A DNA stretch of 42,394 nt from positions 1 through 42,394 of the forward strand of contig JAYVSV010000089.1 in NCBI GenBank assembly GCA_043775015.1. The letters run 5' to 3'. The position numbers and the translations under genes were made by a program. The notes beneath the pieces were generated by a model. It made no database searches, had not been told where the DNA came from, and saw nothing but the letters and a program-made list of their open reading frames with translations. The DNA is from CANJXF01 sp043775015 (GTDB taxonomy: Bacteria > Verrucomicrobiota > Verrucomicrobiia > Limisphaerales > CANJXF01). Each line of letters starts with the position of its first letter. Position 1 is the first letter of the stretch. This document shows, piece by piece, positions 1-7,115 of the stretch.

Positions 1-326
1 CCGTCGTCGGCCTCGCCCCGCGTCGCGGCGAGACGCCGGAGACGCTGCTGGGAAAATTGCGTTCGCTTGAAATGGAGTTCGGTCGCACACCGAAACAGGC
101 GCTGAACGAACCGCGCCCGCTCGATCTTGATCTGCTCGCGTGGGCCGACAAGGTTCGCCGCAGCGCCGCGCTGATCCTGCCGCACCCGCGCGCACAGCAG
201 CGGAAGTTTGTGTTGCAACCCCTCGCCGAAATCGCGCCGGATTTGGTGTTGCCGGGACAAACGGAAACGGTGTTTCAACTCCTCGCCAGCCTTGGGGCAG
301 GGGACGTGTTGTTGGCGGCGCGGTGA
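1..326 (+). CDS. folK: 2-amino-4-hydroxy-6-hydroxymethyldihydropteridine diphosphokinase (HPPK), 3' part
   Basis: This is the last roughly 107 codons of folate-pathway pyrophosphokinase HPPK, which transfers pyrophosphate from ATP to 6-hydroxymethyl-7,8-dihydropterin. The window edge cuts off the 5' end and the first complete codon is at base 3. The family signature is clear: a VVGL..PE.LL lead-in, then EFGR, then EPRPLDLDLLAW (the metal-binding DxD segment), then LPHPRAQQRKFVLQPLAEIAPD. The stop is at 324-326. A TTG at 57 could be mistaken for a start, but the conserved residues before it show that the frame runs in from outside. ubiD follows after 122 bp on the same strand. Confidence 0.93.
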   Translation, partial: VVGLAPRRGETPETLLGKLRSLEMEFGRTPKQALNEPRPLDLDLLAWADKVRRSAALILPHPRAQQRKFVLQPLAEIAPDLVLPGQTETVFQLLASLGAGDVLLAAR

Positions 327-448
327 GCTTGGCGCCAGTGCGACAGATCGGGACGGCGCGCCGGCATCGCTTGGAATTTTGTTCGCATCCGCCGCTTGCT
401 TCCCGCGTGCCGCATTGCGCCGCGGCCTCGCGCAGCCAACCTCGACGC

Positions 449-2055
449 ATGGCTTTTGATTCCTTCCGCCAGTTCCTCGAAGCGCTCGACCGTGCCGGCG
501 AACTCAAACGCATCGCGCAACCCGTCGCCACCGAACTGGAAATCACCGAACTCGCCGACCGCGAGATGAAATCGCCCGGCGGCGGCAAGGCGCTGCTTAT
601 CGAGAAGCCGACGGTGAACGGCGTTGTGTCGCCGTTTCCCGCCGCCATCAACACGCTGGGTTCGCACAAACGAATGGCGTTGAGCTTCGGCACAAATTCC
701 GTGGACGAAGCTGCCGCCGAACTTGGCTCGCTGATGAAAGCCAAACCGCCGACTTCGTTGCGGGAAACCATGAAGCTGCTCGGTCAAGCCATGGATTTGC
801 GCCACGCCAAACCGAAACTCGTGAGAGACGGCCCGTGCAAGGAAGTCGTGAAGAAGTTCGACGCGCCCCCGACTCGCACCGAGCCTTGGCCCGCTGCGCC
901 AAACATCAACGCTCCGAATTCGTCCAACGCGGCGAACGTTTCTCCCTCTCCCGCGGAGCATAGCGGAGTGGGAGAGGGCCGGGGTGAGGGCAATCCCGCA
1001 TCCCTCCTCAACCTCCCCATCCAAAAACGCTGGCGCTCGACGGCGGGCGCTTCATCACGCTCCCTTGTGTCGTCACCAAAGACCCCGACACCGGCGAGCG
1101 CAACGTCGGCATGTATCGCATCCAGATTTACGACGACCGCACCACCGGTATGCACTGGCAACTCCAGAAAGTCGGCGCACGCCACGGCCGCCGTTACTAC
1201 GAAACCGGCACGCGGATGCCCGTCGCGATTTTTCTCGGCGGCGACCCCGTGTTCACCTTCGCCGCCACCGCGCCGTTGCCCGACGGCCTCGATGAATTTC
1301 TCCTCGCCGGTTATCTCCGCAAAAAATCTGTCGAACTCGTCAAGTGCGAGACCAACGACCTCGAAGTCCCCGCCAACGCCGACTTCGTCATTGAAGGCTA
1401 CGTTGACCCGACCGAGCCATTGCGCGACGAAGGCCCGTTCGGCGACCACACCGGCTATTACACCTTGCCCGAGCCGTATCCCGTCTTCCACGTCACCGCC
1501 ATCACGCACCGCAAAGACGCCGTTTATCCCGCCACCATCGTCGGCATCCCGCCGATGGAAGACTTCTACATCGGCGGCGCGTCCGTGAAACTCTTCCTGC
1601 CCATCTTCAAGATGAATTTCCCCGAGATCGTGGACATCGCGCTGCCGGCGGAAGGCGTCTTCCACAACCTCGTCTTCGTGAGCATCCGCAAGACCTACCC
1701 GATGCAGGCTTACAAGATCATGCACGGCCTCTGGGGCATGGGGCAGATGATGTTCACCAAATACATGGTCATCGTGGACGCCGACGTGAACGTGCACAAC
1801 ACCAGCGAAGTGCTGTTCCATCTCACCGCCAACACCGACCCGCAACGCGATTCCATTTTCACAAAAGGGCCAGCCGACGTGCTCGACCACGCCACCAGCG
1901 AAATCGCCGTCGGCAGCAAGCTCGGCATCGACGCGACGAAAAAACTCCCCGGCGAAGGTTTCAAACGCGCCTGGCCGCCGCTGATCAAGATGGATGAAAG
2001 CGTGCGCAAGAAAATTGATGGGCTATTCGGAAGCAAACCGTATCAGCCGACGTGA
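449..2055 (+). pseudogene. ubiD: UbiD-family decarboxylase, copy 1 (frameshifted, with palindrome insertion)
   Basis: This is a UbiD-type (prenylated-FMN) decarboxylase, the 4-hydroxy-3-polyprenylbenzoate decarboxylase family of ubiquinone/menaquinone biosynthesis. Codons from ATG 449 give the family N-terminus (FRQFLEALDRAGELKRI) up to LPIQKRW at about 1033. The reading then moves to another frame at 1034-1036, where one base is missing, and continues DGGRFITLPCVVTKDP, RTTGMHWQ, EGPFGDHTGYY and MEDFYIGG to the stop at 2055. Between CKEVV and LPIQK, where the family normally has a short linker, about 40 extra residues are encoded; they include a REP-like palindrome. The frameshift may be real decay or an assembly error. 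Two further 3' fragments of this gene lie at 5654 and 6866. Confidence 0.85.
941..990. repeat. REP-like palindrome inserted in ubiD
   Basis: The arms CCCTCTCCC (944-952) and GGGAGAGGG (970-978) form a perfect 9-bp stem. The flank GGCCGGGGTGAGGG matches, in opposite orientation, the element at 5337-5376. The element is translated in frame as part of the ubiD linker expansion. Confidence 0.75.
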
Positions 2056-2210
2056 GGAACCTGCCAGCCGGTCTTCGCGCACGCTTCGCCCAGCGTCTCG
2101 ACGAAACGCTGCCGGTCCGCATCGTCCTAGAAGATCGGTTCGCGCCGGTCGCCGCGATTCATGACGTGATAAATCGCGCCGGGATACTCGACTCTCAACT
2201 TGCGCGCCAT
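2056..2210 (-). pseudogene. REP-associated tyrosine (IS200-like, RAYT) transposase, N-terminal remnant
   Basis: Read on the minus strand from ATG 2210, this gives MARKLRVEYPGAIYHVMNRG, then DRREPIF, a TAG stop, then DDADRQRFVETLGEACAKTG and WQV. This is the typical N-terminus of a Y1 transposase of the REP-associated class, which nicks and moves palindromic single-stranded elements. The family's catalytic HUH and tyrosine parts are absent, because homology ends near 2062 at the 3' end of ubiD. The in-frame stop and the truncation make it non-functional. Its presence beside several palindromic elements suggests a past source of REP mobility here. Confidence 0.8.
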
Positions 2211-2246
2211 GCCGGGAGAATGGCCGCTGCCCCTTCAATATGTCCA

Positions 2247-2266
2247 TATCAAGAACTGACCCCTTT
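2247..2266. repeat. Outer inverted repeat, left arm
   Basis: TATCAAGAACTGACCCCTTT is the exact reverse complement of 5416-5435. Together with the inner pair it encloses the LamG/beta-helix gene. Confidence 0.85.
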
Positions 2267-2437
2267 CGGGCCAGGGTGAGGGAGAACGCGCACGACTGGG
2301 CGGAGCAACCAACCGATTCCAACCCCAAAGCGGGTTGCAGCAGGATTGTTATCGCGGCGATTGGATTCAACCCGGCGCGGCAGAACTGAACGGACGACCG
2401 CAGCAAGTTGCCCAATTGCCTCATGCCACCGGTGAAT

Positions 2438-2463
2438 GGCAAATTCGCGGGACTGACCCCTTT
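2438..2463. repeat. Inner inverted repeat, left arm
   Basis: This 26-base block (core CGCGGGACTGACCCCTTT) is the exact reverse complement of 5204-5229. It ends about 6 bp after the stop of the LamG/beta-helix gene. It shares its ACTGACCCCTTT core with the outer repeat. Confidence 0.88.
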
Positions 2464-2468
2464 GCTGC

Positions 2469-5075
2469 TCACGGCCAACTTACGCGGTAGTAACGCTGTT
2501 GCAGAGTCGGTGCGTTGGTGTCGGTGAATTGATATTGGCCGGGCGGGGTTTCGGTGGCAGATCCCAGCACCGTCCAGTTGGCCAGTGGCAGCGCCACATT
2601 GGTCGAGGCAAGCACGGTGAAGAAGATGGCGGGCCAGTTGGTGAACGTGAACTGCACATTGCCGTTGCCGAGTTGCGAGGCGGCCTGCAATTGCGACGGG
2701 TCGGGCGGAAATGGGGACTCATAAGCGCCGATGTCCACGTGGGCCGCATGAAGACGGGGAAAGCCGCGTTGATCGGTTCCAGTGAGGGCGTCGTCGCCTG
2801 TTCCAATTGCCGGGCTGTTGGGCAACAGCGCCCGGGTGAATGTCGGCCCGCCATTGTCCTGCAATGCACCGAGCAACGGATCGAGCAATGCGAGGCTGCT
2901 CCCGACGAGGTCGGCGTTGATGACATTGGTCAGTCCGCCGCTGCCGTCCACCGTGCCGATCAGATTATGGCCTTGCGAAATCACTGTGCCCGCGATGTCA
3001 GGGCCGAAGGCATTGACCATGTCGGTGCAGACACCCACTCGGGAGATCAAGGTATTCCCGGCGATGATTGTGTTCCGCAAGGAAGCGGTGCCAACCGAGT
3101 AGAGTCCGCCGCCGCTCCCGGCCGCGCCACTCTGTCCGTTCTTCAGAACGGCTCCGCCAGGGACGTTGCCAGCAATGGTGCAAGAGGTCAGGGCAAGGCT
3201 GCCCGAATTGTAGATTCCCCCGCCGTGCCCACCACTGCCAGGCGCCGAATCAGGAAAGTTGTCGCACTGGGACGACAGAACGAAGTCACCTTGACTGCCA
3301 AGGCCAGCTTGATTGCCGAACAGAGTGCAATTTGACATGGTGAGCGAGCCTTCGTTGAAAATCGCGCCACCGTGACCGCCACTGCCGCCACCCCCTGTTT
3401 TAGTGCCCGATAGGCAAGAGTTGAATCCACCGGTGCCCGCTTGATTGTTCACGAGGGTGCAACCTGCCAGCGCCAATATGCCAGAGTTGTGAATAGCTCC
3501 GCCATCACCGCCTCGCCCGCCAGGGTGGCAGTTCCTGCCCCGCCCGGCCCCGGCGGAATTATCGGCTAAAGTGCAAGCGACCATCGTCAGCGTCCCCAGG
3601 TTGCGAATAGCGCCTCCGTTCCCGGCAGGAGAATTGGTGCCGCTACAAAATCCGCCTCCAGCGGCGCGATTGCCTGAGATTTCACAGGCAGTCAAAGTCA
3701 GCGTGCCCGCGTTCAAAATGGCACCACCAGCACCGGCTTCGGCACATGACACGGACGGTAAGTCCCCGGCAACCAGCCGCAGCCCGGCGATGCGGCTGGT
3801 CGTGCCTTCCGCCAGGTTGAAATGGCGGGAGGTCAGGTTGCCGCTGATCGTCAGGTTCGTCGCGCCGGGACCGACGATCGTCAGGCTGTTGGTGGTGAGC
3901 AATTCACCCGACGTGAGGACGATGGTGCCGTTGGTCGCGAGTAGGATCCAATCGCCTGAGGCGGAGTTGCGGATCGCCTCGCGCAATGAACCGGGGCCAT
4001 CATCGGCGAGGGTCACCACGACATTCGTCTGCGGGAGACGCTGGGTTTTGAAGGAGCGATCTTCCCCGTAGCTCCGGCCCAAGCTGTTGCTGGCCACCAG
4101 GCGGTAATGATAGATCGTCTCGAACGTCAGCCCAGTGAGGCTGCGGTTCACGGCCAGCGCCGCGTTCGTGGCGGTCAACTGGTTGGTGGCGGTGAAACTG
4201 TCGTAGTTGGTGGACGTGCCGTATTCAAAGTAGCTGTAGGTCGCCAGCCCGTTGGGATTGACCGTGCCATTCAGGACAACGCTTGTGGCGGCAATGCCGT
4301 TCGCCCCCAGCGTAGCGACGGTGGGGGCGAATTGAGTCTGGAACACCAGCAAGTCGCCGATCGTGAACTGGCCCGGGGCAAAAGTAAAAACGCGCACCTC
4401 ATCCAAACAACCATTCAGGGTTTCGACGCCGGGAGACTGTGGCGCCGTGGCAATGGCGAACCGGCCCGAGGGCACGGCGGGCGCGGCCCCGCTGGTGCCG
4501 GAGACAATCCCGTTCACATAGAACGTCGCCAGGCCACTGGCGCGCACCAGCGCGACATGCGTCCAGCCATTGAGCGTGACGGGAGCAGAACCGAAAACAC
4601 TCACCCCGCCCACCAGCGCCTGGAAGGTGTCGCCGACCTGATAAAGTCCCCAGCCATTCGCACTCGTTATGCCGTTGAACGCAATGCAATGATTGCCGTT
4701 TGTGCCCGCGGGCTTCACCCACGCTTCGAGGCCGAAGTTGTCGGTGGCCGTGGTCAGCACGGCGTTGGTGCCATACTGAGAGCCCGCAAAGCTGGCGGAA
4801 AGCGAGCTGGCGGTGTTTGCGGTCGCCGCCGCGGAAACATCATTGGTCCACACCGGTGCGCCGCTCACCGCCAGGTGGTTGGCTCCGGCGCTGTCAACAG
4901 CGGTGGTGATCACCCCGCCATTCACTGCGCCCGGGTCGGCTTCACCCAAGCGGTAATAACTCACCACCGTGACCGCCGCCCGGGCAGACCAAGCGAGCGC
5001 ACAGGCCAAGAGCAGGGTGAACCGCAAGGCAGAGCGAAGGGTCTGCGAATCGAAATGCGAACGGCTGGCATGCAT
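2469..5075 (-). CDS. Secreted LamG / right-handed beta-helix protein (choice-of-anchor Q type)
   Basis: This is an 868-residue exported surface or secreted protein. It has a signal peptide at about residues 13-33 (hydrophobic LRFTLLLACALAWSARA). Next is a LamG/concanavalin-like jelly-roll at about 40-245 (YYRLGEADPGA, then LNGCLDEVRVF near its end), and a fibronectin-III-like segment at about 250-345 (VNPNGLATYSYFEYGTS). A Gly-rich parallel beta-helix at about 350-690 opens with GSLREAIRNS and carries repeated GGAIxNxGTLT units. Next comes a choice-of-anchor-Q segment at about 735-795 (LLPNSPAIGTGDDA, DIGAYES). The C-terminal domain ends YYRVSWP and is probably a sorting or adhesion domain. 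The role is likely binding or degradation of polysaccharide, or adhesion; no catalytic residues are recognised. The gene is tightly bracketed by nested inverted repeats. Confidence 0.85.
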   Translation of the reverse strand: MHASRSHFDSQTLRSALRFTLLLACALAWSARAAVTVVSYYRLGEADPGAVNGGVITTAVDSAGANHLAVSGAPVWTNDVSAAATANTASSLSASFAGSQYGTNAVLTTATDNFGLEAWVKPAGTNGNHCIAFNGITSANGWGLYQVGDTFQALVGGVSVFGSAPVTLNGWTHVALVRASGLATFYVNGIVSGTSGAAPAVPSGRFAIATAPQSPGVETLNGCLDEVRVFTFAPGQFTIGDLLVFQTQFAPTVATLGANGIAATSVVLNGTVNPNGLATYSYFEYGTSTNYDSFTATNQLTATNAALAVNRSLTGLTFETIYHYRLVASNSLGRSYGEDRSFKTQRLPQTNVVVTLADDGPGSLREAIRNSASGDWILLATNGTIVLTSGELLTTNSLTIVGPGATNLTISGNLTSRHFNLAEGTTSRIAGLRLVAGDLPSVSCAEAGAGGAILNAGTLTLTACEISGNRAAGGGFCSGTNSPAGNGGAIRNLGTLTMVACTLADNSAGAGRGRNCHPGGRGGDGGAIHNSGILALAGCTLVNNQAGTGGFNSCLSGTKTGGGGSGGHGGAIFNEGSLTMSNCTLFGNQAGLGSQGDFVLSSQCDNFPDSAPGSGGHGGGIYNSGSLALTSCTIAGNVPGGAVLKNGQSGAAGSGGGLYSVGTASLRNTIIAGNTLISRVGVCTDMVNAFGPDIAGTVISQGHNLIGTVDGSGGLTNVINADLVGSSLALLDPLLGALQDNGGPTFTRALLPNSPAIGTGDDALTGTDQRGFPRLHAAHVDIGAYESPFPPDPSQLQAASQLGNGNVQFTFTNWPAIFFTVLASTNVALPLANWTVLGSATETPPGQYQFTDTNAPTLQQRYYRVSWP

Positions 5076-5092
5076 GGTTTTCAGAAAAAATT

Positions 5093-5122
5093 ATTATACG
5101 GGATCAGCCGTAGGGAAGGCAA
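5093..5122 (-). promoter_or_regulatory. Candidate sigma70-type promoter for the LamG/beta-helix gene
   Basis: On the minus strand TTGCCT (5122-5117) and a perfect TATAAT (5098-5093) are separated by 18 bp. The expected transcription start is about 10 nt before ATG 5075, so the leader would be very short. No Shine-Dalgarno is visible. Confidence 0.45.
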
Positions 5123-5203
5123 GGTGGCGTTCGAGGTTCTCAACCCACTTGGGAAGTCCCTCATCCGGCAGCAACTTTGACGGAGTAAAGGTAAAGTGGT
5201 CAT

Positions 5204-5229
5204 AAAGGGGTCAGTCCCGCGAATTTGCC
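5204..5229. repeat. Inner inverted repeat, right arm
   Basis: This block is the exact 26-bp reverse complement of 2438-2463. It contains AAAGGGGTCAGTCCCGCG and is preceded by GGTCAT, as is the outer right arm. Confidence 0.88.
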
Positions 5230-5336
5230 GCGCTCGGCGTTCATGAAGTTTTGAGTTTTAAGTTTTGAGGTCTCAGGTGCGAGGAGGCAGGAGGCAGGGG
5301 AAATTGGAAAGACCGAGTTTGAGTCGGAAAGCGACA

Positions 5337-5376
5337 CCTCACCCCGGCCCTCTCCCCGACCGAGGCGGAGAGGGTG
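5337..5376. repeat. REP-like palindrome
   Basis: CTCACCCCGGCCCTCTCC is followed by GGAGAGGG, with an 8-bp stem at 5348-5355 and 5367-5374. It is the same family as the element inside ubiD at 941-990, in opposite orientation. Confidence 0.7.
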
Positions 5377-5415
5377 AAGCGCTCGCGTTTATAAAGTAAA
5401 GGGTAAAGGGGTCAT

Positions 5416-5435
5416 AAAGGGGTCAGTTCTTGATA
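5416..5435. repeat. Outer inverted repeat, right arm
   Basis: AAAGGGGTCAGTTCTTGATA is the exact reverse complement of 2247-2266. Confidence 0.85.
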
Positions 5436-5770
5436 ATGGATACTGAGCGGGCCTCGTGCGGCGATTCTTCGGGCTGACGGGTAAGCCGAGCTTTTGACAC
5501 GGTGACGGTGACGGAGAACTTTTTCATCAGGTCCATTGACGACAATTTTGCGCCTGCTTTCGCCGGGCTGTAAGTTAGTTTCTGCGGGGTTTTAAGCAGG
5601 TTTGGCCGAACCTTGAAAACATTTTGTCCGAACTTGGAAACCGTTTTGCCCAAGCGCCACCATCGTCGGCATCCCGCCCATGGAAGACTTCTACATCGGC
5701 GGGCGCGTCCGTGAAACTCTTCCTGCCCATCTTCAAGATGAATTTTCCGGAGATTGTGGACATCGCGCTG

Positions 5771-5894
5771 CGGGGGAGCACACGCGCCCTCGCGTGTCGG
5801 TTTCGACGCCCTCGTAGGAAACCATCTTCGCACGACGCGGATTCGGTCAGCGAGGGCGCTGACCGATGCACGCGAGGCTCGTGCGCTCCCCTAC
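5771..5894. repeat. MITE-like nested palindromic element in ubiD copy 2
   Basis: The ends GGGGAGCACACGCGCCCTCG and CGAGGCTCGTGCGCTCCCC form an imperfect terminal inverted repeat of about 24 bp. Inside are two smaller hairpins: GGTTTC/GAAACC around 5800, and a perfect CGGTCAGCG/CGCTGACCG stem around 5846-5867. There is no coding capacity. The element interrupts homology to ubiD copy 1. Confidence 0.75.
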
Positions 5895-5931
5895 AAAATC
5901 ATGCACGGCCTCTGGGGCATGGGGCAGATGA

Positions 5932-5947
5932 TCCCGCGACTGCGGGA
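5932..5947. repeat. 16-bp palindrome TCCCGC..GCGGGA (site 1)
   Basis: TCCCGCGACTGCGGGA stands where ubiD copy 1 has GTTCA. It is the exact reverse complement of the 16-mer at 6903-6918. Confidence 0.8.
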
Positions 5948-6227
5948 CCAAATACATCATCGTGGTGGACGACGACGTGGACGTGCACAACACCAGCGAA
6001 GTCCTCTTTCGCCTCTGTGCCAACACCGACCCGCAACGCGATTCAATTTTCACAAAAGGACCAGCCGATGTTTTGGACCATGCAACCTCTGAAATCGCGA
6101 TGGGAACAAAGCTGGGAATAGACGCCACACGCAAGCTCGCCGGTGAAGGATTCAAAAGACCGTGGCCGCCGCTCATCAAGATGGATGCGGCGGTGAAACA
6201 GAAGATTGACCAACTCTTCAACCGTTG

Positions 6228-6572
6228 ATGAACGGTACAGAACCAATTCTCTCCGTCGCTTTCTTCCGCACCGCTTCCGGCAACGAGCCAGTTCGCGAAT
6301 AGCTCAAGTTCCTGCCGCGTGAGGAGCGCCGCATCATCGGCGAGGACATCAAGACCGTGCAATTTGGCTGGCCGCTCAGAATGCCGCTCGTCCGCAAGCT
6401 CGACAAGGGCCTGTGGGAAGTTCGCTCCCGCCTGCCTGACCGCATCGCGCGTGTCATCTTCATAACCGGTGAAAGCCGGATGATTCTGCTCCACGGCTTC
6501 ATCAAAAAATCGCAGAAGACGCCGCAGGAAGATTTGGAACTGGCGAAGAACCGCCTGCGTCTGCTACAGTAA
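6228..6572 (+). pseudogene. HigB/Gp49-like (RelE superfamily) toxin with in-frame amber codon
   Basis: From ATG 6228 the frame reads MNGTEPILSVAFFRTASGNE, PVRE, then TAG (6300-6302), then LKFLPREERRIIGEDIKTV, QFGWPLRMPLVRKLDKGLWE and so on to LLHGFIKK and RLRLLQ. The family (phage-derived Gp49-like/HigB, ribosome-dependent mRNA interferases) usually has PVREWLK here, so the TAG probably replaces a TGG Trp codon. The rest is intact at about 115 codons. Translation from a later start would remove the first strands. It is followed after 4 bp by an XRE antitoxin, and its ATG overlaps the stop of ubiD copy 2. The toxin is probably inactive unless the stop is suppressed or is a sequencing error. 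Confidence 0.82.
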
Positions 6573-6576
6573 GGCC

Positions 6577-6858
6577 ATGAAACAAGAGCACATCGGTTCT
6601 GATTTCGATGACTTCCTCAAACAGGGTGGTCTGCTCGCCGAGTGCGAAGCGGGCGCGCTCAAGCGCGTCGTCGCCTGGCAGATTGAGCGTGAGATGAAAC
6701 GCCGCCGCATCTCCCGCGCGAAACTCGCCAGCCGCATGAAGACCAGCCCCGCCGCGCTCGACCGTCTGTTCGCGCCCGACCATTCCTCCGTCACGCTCCA
6801 ACTTCTCGAACAAGCCGCGCTCGCCCTGGGCCGAAAGCTCAAAGTGGAACTGGCGTGA
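6577..6858 (+). CDS. HigA-like XRE-family antitoxin
   Basis: This is a 93-residue helix-turn-helix protein. After a short N-terminal part (MKQEHIGSDFDDFLKQ) comes a Cro/C1-type domain at about residues 32-90 (RRRISRAKLASRMKTSPAAL, then DRLFAPDHSSVTL and LEQAALALGRKLKVELA). It should bind and neutralise the upstream HigB-like toxin and repress the shared operon. The toxin-first gene order is typical of hig loci. The antitoxin is intact although its toxin carries an amber codon. Such a solitary antitoxin could still act as a repressor or protect against a related toxin elsewhere. Confidence 0.85.
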   Translation: MKQEHIGSDFDDFLKQGGLLAECEAGALKRVVAWQIEREMKRRRISRAKLASRMKTSPAALDRLFAPDHSSVTLQLLEQAALALGRKLKVELA

Positions 6859-6902
6859 AGCCCACTGCGCCAACACCGACCGACAACGCGACAGCCTCTT
6901 CA

Positions 6903-6918
6903 TCCCGCAGTCGCGGGA
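6903..6918. repeat. 16-bp palindrome TCCCGC..GCGGGA (site 2)
   Basis: TCCCGCAGTCGCGGGA replaces CAAAAGGGCCA of ubiD copy 1. It is site 1 in reverse orientation. Confidence 0.8.
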
Positions 6919-6997
6919 GCCGTCCGACGTGCTCGACCACGCCACCAGTCTCGCGTCGGCAGGACCAGCGGCAGCAAGCTGGGCATTGACGCGACGA

Positions 6998-7013
6998 TCC
7001 CCCCTTTGCGGGA
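6998..7013. repeat. 16-bp palindrome variant (site 3)
   Basis: TCCCCCCTTTGCGGGA replaces AAAAAACT of ubiD copy 1. It has the same length and the same 3' half as sites 1, 2 and 4. Confidence 0.65.
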
Positions 7014-7115
7014 CCCCGGCGAAGGCTTCAAACGCCCCTGGCCGCCGCTCATGACGATGGATGCCGCAACGCGCAAAGCGATTGACGCCCGGTTCGGAGT
7101 TGCTGAAACTGAATT

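Larger units (their letters stand above)
5230..5653. other. Non-coding stretch with repeats
   Basis: I see no convincing gene here. The stretch holds a REP-like palindrome (5337-5376), several AAAGGGGTCA motifs (about 5404-5427) and the outer right inverted repeat. From about 5440 to 5653 the sequence is unrecognised. It may be the remnant of an insertion that ends where the second ubiD fragment begins. Confidence 0.5.
5654..6228 (+). pseudogene. ubiD 3' fragment, copy 2
   Basis: From GCCACCATCGTCGGCATCCC onwards the DNA follows ubiD copy 1 from base 1529 to its end. The encoded landmarks are MEDFYIGG, KLFLPIFKMNFPEIVDIAL, KIMHGLWGMGQM, NTSEVLF, GPADVLDHATSE and the C-terminus KIDQLFNR. The fragment carries an extra G near 5702. 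At 5771-5894 a 124-bp palindromic element replaces the segment coding for the family's VFHNLVF region, and at 5932-5947 there is a 16-bp palindrome. It has no N-terminal half. Its stop TGA (6226-6228) overlaps the ATG of the following toxin remnant. Confidence 0.85.

Noticed and set aside
784..1890. Long 368-codon open frame antisense to ubiD
   Set aside because: It is a GC-rich shadow of ubiD. The sense strand shows the conserved UbiD motifs and the antisense product has no recognisable features.
4107..5180. Long plus-strand open frame of 357 codons opposite the LamG/beta-helix gene
   Set aside because: The minus strand encodes a signal peptide and LamG motifs here. The plus frame is Arg/Gly-rich shadow sequence.
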